NCBI RefSeq assembly: GCF_910592395.1
Contig: NC_088308.1
Coordinates: 12,231,001-12,295,000, forward strand
Source of the DNA: Lineus longissimus
Lineage: Eukaryota; Nemertea; Pilidiophora; Heteronemertea; Lineidae
Direction: 5' to 3'
Length of the DNA: 64,000 nt
The notes below the pieces were generated by a model. The model was given only the letters and a program-made list of their open reading frames with translations. It searched no databases and was not told the DNA's origin. Within the stretch, counting starts at the first letter, position 1. Every line of letters starts with the position of its first letter. Made by a program: the position numbers and the translations under genes. Positions 1 to 8,343 of the stretch are shown here, one piece after another.

Positions 1-185
1 CCCGCCCCCCGAGGTGCAAAGGCCTTTGTTTGCCTTTCCTGGAAGGTTTTTCCAGTACCCCTGCACCTTTCACACAATGGGAAGTTCTTCTTGGCATCAT
101 AGATGCACAAATCCTCATCTGTACCACATTCAAAGCACAGTGGTTCCTCTGGAAATGAGGTGTAATAAGGAATCTCCATGTGCCA
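1..185 (-). CDS. Partial exon of an unidentified Cys-rich protein
   Basis: An open minus-strand frame runs off the left edge of the window. It reads WHMEIPYYTSFPEEP, then CFECG, LC and CERC, that is, two CxxC pairs (CFEC and CERC) about 20 residues apart, as in a small zinc-binding module. A plausible splice acceptor (pyrimidine-poor TTTTCAAG) ends at 186, so the exon may start at 185; otherwise translation could start at the ATG at 179. The frame is closed by a stop just upstream of the acceptor. I do not recognise the family. The paired Cys motifs and the clean frame to the edge are the only support. Confidence 0.4.
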
Positions 186-870
186 CTTGAAAACTCAGAA
201 TAAATGTCACTCATTGTGGGTTGAGGCGGGACAGATGTTCCGTACCACGCCTTCAAAATACGTGCTTTATGCACAATCTGTAACACGACAAACGGCATTC
301 TGGCAGCTAGTATAAAAAAGTGGAAGATTTAGTTCAACGAGGCGCCATGAGAGGCGCGCTATACATTTAGCGCCGGAAGAGCACGTGTTCTGAAAAAGGC
401 GCGAATTTGGCAATTGAAGACAAAATCTTTCAACAAATTCCTCTGAACCTCCTTGAAAAGTATTGTAAAACAGCATTGACTATCTAAAATCACTGTGATA
501 TTGTTTGTTACGCTGAAAACTCTGATGTGTCAATGGTGTTTGGCATATTTGATGAGTGTAGCGTTTTTCGCGCCAAATCAATCGTCGTCCGTTCGGCATG
601 CCGCCGGCCGTCATCTACGCTGGGGCGAGTTTCCTCATATAAAAGTGAATAACAGTTGATTAAAATGAACCAAAGTAGACATGTCTGGTATCATTGGAAA
701 GAGAATTTCATCAGAAATGCAACTGAATAGATAGTGAATCAATTCTTACCTGCTGAAAACCTAATTTAGTGATTGAAATTGAAAATTAAAAAATAAAAAT
801 TTTTTTGATGCGGGTCAAAAAAGTGATGCGGGCGGGGATGATAAACTGACATTTTTTTTTACGAAGTGAC
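186..870. other. Non-coding, no feature recognised
   Basis: AT-rich stretch with short ORFs only. I see no repeat, RNA gene or conserved coding pattern. If the exon at 1-185 and the exon at 1,018 belong to two genes, this is the space between them. Confidence 0.4.
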
Positions 871-1017
871 TATTGACACGACCGTCGTGTCTGCAGCGCC
901 ATAATCTGTAAGAGCATTACCCGACCGTGACGTCACCGGTTTGCCAAGCGCGTGTCTCCCAACAAGCGGTCACTGTTTAGCCTTACCCGACCCCACGTGA
1001 TCAGTAGAAGAAACAAC
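871..1017 (+). promoter_or_regulatory. Possible promoter of the FAR1/ZSWIM-like gene
   Basis: Just before the ATG at 1,018 lie a 17-bp inverted repeat (GACACGACCGTCGTGTC, 875-891) and a palindromic CRE/ATF-type site GTGACGTCAC (about 927-936). No TATA box is obvious. The 27-bp stretch around the inverted repeat recurs at 14,255-14,281. Function is inferred from position only. Confidence 0.3.
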
Positions 1018-1182
1018 ATGGCGGGAGACGACATTATGGAGCCGCTGTCTCTCGGCCAAAAATTCAGCCATTTCGCGGCTTCTAAAGAATATCTGAATAA
1101 ATTCGAGCGGGAAACATTTGCAAAATTTGTTATAGCAGACTCTAGGACAGTTGAGAAAGCAAATAATGCACTAGGCTACTAG
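1018..1182 (+). CDS. First exon fragment: FAR1/ZSWIM-like N-terminal domain
   Basis: The ATG at 1,018 has a good start context (AACATGG). The reading MEPLSLGQKF, then Y, L, F, ETFAKFVIADSRTVEKAN matches the start of FAR1-type DNA-binding domains of ZSWIM1/ZSWIM3-like and MULE-type proteins, where F..F..Y....F.I..SRTV precedes a zinc-binding core. The frame ends at a TAG created where a 37-bp tandem duplication begins (1,180). The rest of the domain is not found before the Ngaro element at 1,901; the matching continuation starts at 7,683. I infer that these are two parts of one gene split by the retrotransposon, possibly also by an intron. The link is by domain logic, not by an alignment. Confidence 0.55.
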   Translation: MAGDDIMEPLSLGQKFSHFAASKEYLNKFERETFAKFVIADSRTVEKANNALGY

Positions 1183-1216
1183 GACAGTTGAGAAAGCAAA
1201 AAATGCACTAGGCTAC
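1143..1216 (+). repeat. 37-bp tandem duplication at the exon end
   Basis: Two copies (1,143-1,179 and 1,180-1,216) of a 37-bp unit starting TAGGACAGTTGAGAAAGC differ by one base. 37 is not a multiple of three, so the duplication puts a stop into the reading frame of the exon at 1,018. Confidence 0.85.
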
Positions 1217-1232
1217 TATACATACAGGCTAC

Positions 1233-1530
1233 ACTACAGTGCACACAGTCACAGCACTGCACGTGACATGCACCACCAGTGATGGTCAGAAGTGCATGTT
1301 GTGTGCATATGACTACAGTGCACACAGTCACAGCACTCACTGCACATGCACCACCATTGATGGTCAGAAGTAAGTGCATGTGGTGTGCATATGTAGGCCT
1401 AGGCCTATTATTGATGAATGTAGCCTAGGTGTGGCTTAGGCCTACATCCACACAACATGCACTATATGGCCTACACTACAGTGCACACAGCACGTACTGC
1501 GCACGTGCACTACTATAGTAGGCCCTAATG
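1233..1530. repeat. 79-bp minisatellite, two copies plus a partial third
   Basis: Copies start with ACTACAGTGCACAC at 1,233 and 1,312 (period 79) and a decayed partial copy at 1,474. Rich in TGCAC/GTGCA words. Non-coding; it lies in what would be the first intron of the split gene. From 1,531 to 1,900 I see nothing further. Confidence 0.7.
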
Positions 1531-1900
1531 GTCAAAACGGCCACTGGCACTGGCATGGTCATCATGCCACACGATGGAGTTAATGTGTAGCCAGTAGCCT
1601 AGCCTACCATCTGCAGTCATCCCATTCCGTAATATGGCACTGGTGTGCGGCTAAAAGTGCGAAGGCCTTAGGGTAGTATTGGTGGGCTAAAATTTACAAC
1701 CCCAGATTGAACGTGACTGTGTCATCATAACCTAGATCCTGTTCTGTAGGTAGGCCAAAATTGCCTGCCCTGTGCGAGATTTCGATTATTGACGGATGAC
1801 AATTTTGGTATGAAAAAGCTTGTTGGTAACCGACTAGTTGATTCAAAAGGTTTTCCGTTCTGACTCATTTCAGGACATACAGAAAACAGTGCCCTTGTCA

Positions 1901-1966
1901 TTTCCAAAGTGGGGTGACGTCATGTGCACGTGAGCTGAGCGGCAATGTCATTATTGTTTGGAACAC
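1901..1966 (+). repeat. Split direct repeat A1
   Basis: 66 bp starting TTTCCAAAGTGGGGTGACG, identical to A2 at 7,393-7,458. It contains TGACGTCA, an ATF/CREB-type palindrome, so it may also carry promoter activity. It marks the left end of the Ngaro element. Confidence 0.85.
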
Positions 1967-2124
1967 CGCCCGTACAGGTCACGATCGGTTCTCCGATCGT
2001 ACATCAGCTTCACAGTTCCTACATGGCGTTGGGGTAGTAGGCCTATACCTTTGGGTGAGTATATACCGATTCCGTGGTTTTACCCGCATTTAGACGACGG
2101 TAATCTCAAGACATTTTGTTTTCG

Positions 2125-2480
2125 AGATAGACCGTAGGCTTAGACCTTGCTACGTGCTCTGGGTCATTCCCCTGCTATGTGTCTGGGGAAGGAAACTAGA
2201 CAGTAATCTTAGGGCAGTTCCTGCTTCTGTAGATAGGCTGTGAGACCTTGCTATGTGCTCTAGGTCGTCCCCCTGCTATGTGTCTGGGGAAGGAAGCTAG
2301 ACAGTAATCTTAGGGCAGTGTTTCTGCTTCTAAAGATAGGCTGTGAGATCCTGCTATGTGCTCTGGGTAATCTTAGGGCAGTTTTCTGCTTCTGAAGATT
2401 ATAAACTCTGTGAGACCTGACTTTGTGCTCGAGCTTATCCCTTGATATATGACTGGGAATTTAGTTGGTAATCTTGCGGC
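2125..2480 (+). repeat. Tandem repeat in the 5' region of the Ngaro element
   Basis: Three to four decaying copies of a unit of about 110 bp containing GACCTTGCTATGTGCTC, CTGGGGAAGGAA and GTAATCTTAGGGCAGT. Later copies are shorter and more diverged. Non-coding; leader repeats are common in retrotransposons. A small perfect hairpin around GGACCTATAATAGGTCC lies at about 2,651-2,667. Confidence 0.7.
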
Positions 2481-3185
2481 AGCAGCTGACTTAGTCGTAG
2501 GAGAGACCTTTCTGTGTGGTCTATTAGGCCGTTCGTGACAGATTCATTTAAGACAACGTTTTATGTCAGTTGCTACGGCGAAGGATAGACTTTGAGTGTG
2601 AGACTCGATCGGACTCTTAGAGAAGTCTATATATCGTATGTTGAATCATGGACCTATAATAGGTCCATGGTTGAATTCACCATGGGCAGTGTGCCAGGGT
2701 TATCTCGAGCAGCATTTACGCGGTTTTTCTTCCTGTGAGGAGTACCATATAGGTACATGGTAGTACGGGGGGACAACGCTTGGGCTTGCAAAATCCAGAC
2801 GATGGCCTTGCTATGCGTTACATTGTTCCACTAGTGGAGATTGAATAAGCGCCCAATTAATCCTTCGGATAGATCGTTATCGATTGTTCAAATGACCAGT
2901 AATGGACAGAGTACTTTTATTCAGTCGGCATGTGCCAACAATTCATCGTGTAACCATGTTGTAATCAAGCTTGCCTCAGGCATGTCAGGTGTGAAAAGCT
3001 TAATAGAATTGATCAGCCAAAATGACAAAGGCCCAGGGCCAGACAATACCCGCCAGCACTAAATGGTTCCGATGCTTGTCCGAAATTACATGAATGTATC
3101 ACGTGACCCGAACACGAGGTAATTTATACAACTTGGAGGCCCTCACATTCATAGCTCATTTTCACTCTGGGGTTCATTCCGCGAG

Positions 3186-4371
3186 ATGCAGTCCTCAGGC
3201 TCGGATCGTACTGCTTCGGCCCACCCCTCTACACCGGCGGTATGGTTGAAGGAGGGACACTCCCTACGTGGCAGAGACATGTTCCCGGTCGCCGCGCGCT
3301 TAGTTCATCCGGACGAGGTGGATCCAGAGAATTTCGCCAGTCTGTCAAGAAGATACCCTCTTACATCGTATTCTTTCGACGACCTGGGCAGTGAATTCAA
3401 AAAGCTTACTGGGTATGACATTACGGTAAGTTAGTGCTTGCCGGTTTCTAATAAGTGGAGGACAGCTCGGGCATGGGTCATCCCCCCCCCCAAAAAGGCA
3501 GATTTATGGTAATATATGCCGTGGTAAAACACCTTTTCCTGGGGATATATTATTCTCCCAATCTATGAACGACATGTCGGGCAGGGCCCCGAGCAGGATT
3601 CCTACTTATAATGTAATGTCAATACAAAACATCATTAGTAACTGATCTTTCTCTCGTTCCTTTAGAAAGCCCCAGAAGCCGCTGCAGGGGCACCCCCCAA
3701 CGTGGAGCAGGGAGCTGACAATAACAATGTCCCGGCCCCTCACGCTGATAATGAGGATCCAGCAGTACGTCTAAAACTCCTAGAAGGGGAGGTCAAGCGC
3801 ATAAGACAGACGCAAGAAGGCACATCAGTCCAAACAGCCCTCTCTCAGGTGAGAACCTTGGCTTTGCGGACCACAACCCCAAATGGCGTCCTCCTAGCCT
3901 CCCTCGAAAGCCTTTATGACACGGCTGTAGCCTCTGATCATACTGACAAGGAGCTGTACAAGACGGCTCTGAAGGTCAGTAGGGAGAACGATAAATCTGG
4001 TAACTTACATGGGCTTGTAACACGGCTTTTGGGTACTGAGGGTGCTAAGAAAGCCAAATCTGCAGTTGACGCCTGGAAGAAGTCTGTTAAAAAAGGGCCA
4101 GAAAGATGCCAAGGAGAAGCCTCAAGACAAAGATATTGATAAGGATAACGATCCCAAGAATAGTAAGGACAAGCCAAAAGAAAGCAGTGACGTTCTTATG
4201 CAACTTATACCTTTGTTGCTTCAAAATAATGGTGGTTCATCCTTTAGAGGTCGTGGCAGGGGCAGGGGCAGGGGATTCTCTAGGTTGTGTTACCTCTGTA
4301 GGTCATCTGAGCATTTTCTGGCCTCTTGCCCCCTAAATCTCCAATCGAAAGTCAAATCTGAGCATAAATAA
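3186..4371 (+). pseudogene. gag: Ngaro gag-like protein with intron and CCHC knuckle, frameshifted
   Basis: Exon one (3,186-3,425, ATG start) gives 80 residues and stops at a GTAAGT donor. Exon two starts at 3,666 after a TTTCTCTCGTTCCTTTAG acceptor and continues in the same phase. Near 4,088-4,095, in a run of six A, the frame shifts by one; the continuation (to 4,371) is Lys/Asp-rich, then RGRGRGRG, then the knuckle CYLCRSSEHFLASC (C-x2-C-x4-H-x4-C). Gag proteins of this group package the element RNA. The Gly/Arg stretch probably binds RNA too. The shift looks like an indel in a homopolymer; I see no classical slippery heptamer in the right phase. Confidence 0.7.
3426..3665 (+). other. Spliceosomal intron inside the gag gene
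   Basis: 240 bp from GTAAGT to a pyrimidine-rich stretch ending CCTTTAG. Both flanking exons are open and in the same phase (phase 0), and reading through the intron meets a stop at once. Introns are known from some DIRS-group elements. Confidence 0.65.
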
Positions 4372-4627
4372 TTGGTTTCATTTCTGTCAAAAGAAGAAGT
4401 AATGTTGAAACAAATTTTGTAGTAAGCGCCTCTGGTTGTTGACTTCAAACGTCATCACTTCAAGTAAAACTATATAGTGCCTAATGTCTTGATACCACTG
4501 TGCCTCAGTTGGGAAAATTTTCAGTAAACTTTAAGGTAGTGTTTCGGTTGGATTTCTTTTTCCTGTTCTATGGGGTCACACTGAACCCCGGTGAGCGGGA
4601 GAGAGAGGTCGGACCCTGGCACTCGCT

Positions 4628-5933
4628 TTGGTGACCTTTCCTTGTTCTGAATTTCAGTCGAGGTTCCAACCCGACAGATGGGAACTCAACACCGGATTCG
4701 ATCCTCTAAAAGCTACTTCCGAACGTAGGTCACCAAGGCGGACCGAGTGTCGGGGTTCGGTGCCCTCTCTCTCTTCACCCACTGTGCTGTTACTAAAAGT
4801 TTGGGATGTCAAAGGTAAAAACTGGCAAGACTGTCTTGACTCACTCTCCCTAAGAGACCCTAATTCGTTCGTAGCGGGGCAGCTACACACAGAAAAGCAA
4901 AACTGGTCCATACTGCTCGATCAGGTTAATGATAAAGATTCTAAGTTGGTGGAAAAGTGGATTTTCAACGAAGTTGAAATAGTGGATTTCTTTCAACCTT
5001 TTAAGGGTTACTTCAAAGGGGAATTCTATGACTCAAAGCTTCCCCCGGCAATGGTCTTTCATAACGCGCCAAATTGTGCCCAACACAAAGAGGATATCGT
5101 GAGTCATCTAGAGGAAGGTTTGCGTAATGGTTCGCTTGAGCTAGTAGGAAAGGTTGGAGAAGTAGACCCCCCTCATCTTGTGATGCCTCTCCTGATGGTT
5201 GATGGCAAAAGGGAAAAGAGGCTCTGCCATAATGAGCAGTTTTTGAACTTATGGATGCGCCACATTCCGTTCTCTCTTGAGGGTCTCTCTCGCCTTCCTT
5301 CCCTACTGGATCAAGGGGATTTTATGGCGTCGTCTGACGAAAAATCAGCCTACTTAGGAGTTTGCTTATCTCCAGCTTCGCGAACCTATTTTGGGGTACA
5401 GTTTGCTGGATGGTACCTAAGGTACACGGTTCTGCCATTTGGCTGGTCGGAATCGCCATACATCTACCAGACCATTGGGATGCAGGTTACGTTCATTCCT
5501 GCGTCTCCGTGGAATGATTACAACTCAGTACCTCGACGATAGATTCCTTGGCCCGTTGAAATCCATCATTGCATCTAAATTGAATCAGATCGGATGGTCC
5601 ATTTATTTCAATGCAGCCATCCTTGACCTCTTGGGTTTCTTCATAGAACAGAATAAGTCCCTCTGGTTCCCTGTCTTAGCAATGATCCACCTTGGCCTTT
5701 GTATTCACTCTGAATTGAGACAGTTTAGCATCCCAGAGGCTAAACGGGAGAATTTCAAGATCTTACGGGAAACCATTTTAGAGTCGGAAGCTGTGCATGT
5801 CAAAACTATGGAAAAATTCATGGGCAAATGTATGTCTTTTAAGTTGTGTATCCCAGTCGCAAGGCTATACATCCGGATCATGGCTGCCAGCATTTCAAAG
5901 GCTTTGAAGTCAGGGTCCCCCATCAAAATTTGA
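4628..5933 (+). pseudogene. Ngaro reverse transcriptase, one frameshift, RNase H eroded
   Basis: The first frame (4,628 to about 5,490) carries RT fingers and palm motifs: SDEKSAYLGV (the first catalytic Asp region) and LPFGWSESPYIYQ. The second frame (from about 5,490 to 5,933) carries YLDD, the catalytic Asp pair, in MITTQYLDDRF. The two are joined by a +1 shift near 5,485-5,515. After the TGA at 5,931 a recognisable tail of the RNase H region continues in pieces (EEILFWGCIDNFEQG, 5,950-5,990) but the core acidic motifs are missing. In an intact element this protein copies the RNA into DNA. Confidence 0.75.
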
Positions 5934-6059
5934 GGGCGATCTTAGGGAAGAAATTCTCTTCTGGGGCTGCATCGACAACTTTGAACAGGGATCAACATTT
6001 TCCTGGCGGCATGTGATTCCCAGGGTAAAACTCCGGTTCAGCACGTTGACTGTGAATTT

Positions 6060-7001
6060 ATGACAGACCTGAAACCTCTTTGCGCATACCCTCTACGTTT
6101 GGCTTATAACACAGTTGTAAGTAAAATCTCCCAGATGAAATCCATCTTCATAGCTTTGGGTAGATGCCGCCCCTGGGGTCAGATCCTTGGTAACCCGGCT
6201 ATCTCCGAGGATATATCCATTTATCAGAAACAAGTCAAAGTGGAACAGAGCAAGGCTCATGTGACCTCCAAACAGGCCAAACCCATTTTCATATCGAAGC
6301 TAAGGTTGTTGGCGCTCTACTTAGAGCGTCACTTGGAATCAGAATCGGAATCTTCCGAATCATTTATCTTTGCTAGAGACCAGGCCCTATTCAAGCTTTT
6401 ATTTTTTGGGGGCGACCGGTCCCACGATCTTGGACTGATGCTCTGTCAAGAACTGAAGGAACTCCCAAACCATGAGGGCTTCCTTATCAGGCACACCTGG
6501 GGTAAAACAGCCAGAATTGATAGGCCCAAGGTTTTCTCGGTTCTAAGGTGTCAGGACAAATCTTTATGCCCAGTGGAGGCTATAGAAAGGTATTTTTCTG
6601 TGGCAAAGTCCATTGGTATCAATCTTGGGTGTGGTTTCCTGTTCCGTCCAGTGTGGAAAGGCCAAGTGTTAAACAAGCCACTCTCATACGAAGCGATATA
6701 CGCTAGACTTAAATTCTACTTGCGCTCCCTTGGTATTGACGAGGGGGAAACCCCTCACAGCTTCAGAGGAGGTTGCGCAATATCTCTTCACGCAGCCACA
6801 GGTGATGGGAGGGACCTAGGCGCCGTGATGCAACATATTGGCTGGGCTTCAGAGGCATCAGCTAAGCATTATACCAGGGCAGATTGCTCTAACCAGACCC
6901 GTTTGAATGCCAGGCTTATGCACAATCTAAATATTGTTTCTCAGGCTGAACAGGATTTTGTCAATGAGAGAAGTCTACCAAATGCCTTACCACGTTTGTA
7001 A
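6060..7001 (+). CDS. Ngaro tyrosine recombinase
   Basis: 313 residues in one open frame. The catalytic set of tyrosine recombinases is complete: R120 (GGDRSHDL), H233 and R236 in HSFRGG, H259/W262 in QHIGW, and the nucleophile Y271 in KHYTR. The protein would integrate a circular DNA copy by strand exchange through a covalent phosphotyrosine bond. The first ATG lies after the RNase H tail, so the N-terminus may originally have been reached by another route. This is the only intact gene of the element. Confidence 0.85.
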   Translation: MTDLKPLCAYPLRLAYNTVVSKISQMKSIFIALGRCRPWGQILGNPAISEDISIYQKQVKVEQSKAHVTSKQAKPIFISKLRLLALYLERHLESESESSESFIFARDQALFKLLFFGGDRSHDLGLMLCQELKELPNHEGFLIRHTWGKTARIDRPKVFSVLRCQDKSLCPVEAIERYFSVAKSIGINLGCGFLFRPVWKGQVLNKPLSYEAIYARLKFYLRSLGIDEGETPHSFRGGCAISLHAATGDGRDLGAVMQHIGWASEASAKHYTRADCSNQTRLNARLMHNLNIVSQAEQDFVNERSLPNALPRL

Positions 7002-7170
7002 TTTCTCGAGTATAGGCCTGGGTATCCGGTGTCATGCAGTTATACAGGCTACCCACAGTCAAGATTAATACGGTCTCTGGAGCAGTAATTGCATGCAGTC
7101 TTCCTAGGCAGTCCAGTACATATATATATAGAGCAGTTGTAATTCTATTTTGTGTTAAAACCTATTTCGT

Positions 7171-7176
7171 AATAAA
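7171..7176 (+). terminator. Polyadenylation signal AATAAA of the Ngaro element
   Basis: AATAAA lies 170 bp after the recombinase stop and before the B1 repeat, where the transcript should end or pass into the terminal repeats. It is downstream of a short TA-rich run (7,121-7,131). Confidence 0.4.
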
Positions 7177-7323
7177 GCCAAAATATAGTTGATTTTACTT
7201 GTTTCCTGTTTTTCTATGCTTTGTTTATATGTATGAGTTTGGGGATGAGTTTGGGATAAAACTCTGTATAAAACACGCATACCTGCTGGGCAGGGGTTAG
7301 CGTAGTCAGTCTGTGTGGGTGGA

Positions 7324-7681
7324 GATTCGCAACATCCCCCAATCTTATCAGCATAACATGCATGTGATGGCGCACCACTTGGAATAGGTATATTTCCAAA
7401 GTGGGGTGACGTCATGTGCACGTGAGCTGAGCGGCAATGTCATTATTGTTTGGAACACGACAGGGACGGATGTGACGAACGGATGTCGGAGAGGAACAAA
7501 CTGTGCTCCAGATGAGGGATTCTATTCCAAGGACAGTGTGATCTTACCCAACCCGCCCTCCCTTGTCTGCTTGGGACTCAAGTGCGCTCTCTCTGCATGT
7601 TGTGCAAGTTGCGATTCGCAACATCCCCCAATCTTATCAGCATAACATGCATGTGATGGCGCACCACTTGGAATAGGTATA
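7324..7681 (+). repeat. Ngaro 3' end: B1, A2 and B2 repeats
   Basis: B1 (7,324-7,392) and B2 (7,613-7,681) are the same 69 bp, starting GATTCGCAACATCCCCC and ending GGAATAGGTATA. A2 (7,393-7,458) follows B1 without a gap and equals A1 at the left end. A stretch of 154 bp between A2 and B2 has no counterpart elsewhere in the element. The order lets a circular intermediate restore full ends. Confidence 0.85.
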
Positions 7682-7682
7682 A

Positions 7683-8343
7683 TTCCTACTGACTACAGAT
7701 CGGAAAAATGACTGCCTCGTAATCAGCCAAGCCACACTCGATCATAACCACCTGTTGGAGCAGGATACGTTTGTGTCATATCCAGAAGTACGTCGACTGG
7801 AAAAGAAAGAGGAGGAATTGGGACGGCTTATGTTGAACTTGTCCGTTCCGCCGAAGATGTACAGGGACATGATGACCAAGGTTTCGGGGAAGATGTTGAA
7901 GCCGTCTGATATCAACAATCTAAAGACACGCCTGAAGAAAGAAGCAACGAAGGGAGCTTCAGATTTGTGCCGGCTGATGGAGGTGCTAGACAAGGTGCTG
8001 ATAGAAAAGCCTGGGTCATCCGTCCAGTTGACAGTTGATGACGATGGACAGATAACCTGTCTATTTCTTCAGCTGCCATTTATGAAAGAGGCTGTTAGAA
8101 AGTTCCCTGAGGTTCTACTGGTCGATGCTACGTACAGGGTCAATTCCACCAAGATGCCTCTTTTTACCCTGATGGTGGAGGATGGGTATGGCTGCAGCAT
8201 ACCTGTTGCGCATTTCTTCGTGGGGAATGAATGTACTGCCAATTTAGATTCCGGGTTTGCTGCATGGAAGGAATCCCTGGGTGAGGAAACATTGCAAAAT
8301 CTCCAATACATCTTTGCCTGTTCCATGTTTTCAAAACCATGAG
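7683..8343 (+). pseudogene. MULE-type transposase-like domain, N-terminal half
   Basis: The open frame starts directly at the right border of the Ngaro element, without a start codon, with the end of a FAR1-like domain (DRKNDCLVI, then LDHNH, then YPEVRRL). It continues into the MULE/ZSWIM transposase fold: LLVDATYRVNSTKMPLF carries the first catalytic Asp (about 8,116-8,150). The frame ends at 8,343, and the homology resumes in another frame at 8,309 with HLCLFHVFKT. The segment that normally carries the second Asp (T-D-K/R-D) is missing, so a deletion and frameshift broke the gene around 8,265-8,310. Start and N-terminus must lie left of 1,901. Confidence 0.65.

Larger units (their letters stand above)
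1901..7681 (+). mobile_element. Ngaro/PAT-type tyrosine-recombinase retrotransposon
   Basis: A 5.8-kb element bounded by split direct repeats in the order A1 - genes - B1 A2 B2, the signature of Ngaro and PAT elements (DIRS group). Inside, in order: a 5' tandem repeat, a gag with an intron and a CCHC knuckle, a reverse transcriptase with YLDD, and a tyrosine recombinase with the full catalytic set. Such elements integrate as circles through the recombinase and make no target duplication, and none is seen. Gag and RT each carry one frameshift and the RNase H is eroded, so this copy cannot move by itself. It separates the exon at 1,018 from the coding sequence at 7,683. In canonical elements A2 and B2 touch; here 154 bp lie between their recognisable parts. 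Confidence 0.85.

Noticed and set aside
4088-4100. Programmed frameshift in the Ngaro gag
   Set aside because: The run of A is not a slippery heptamer in the right phase and the RT of the same element also has an indel; a mutation is the simpler reading.
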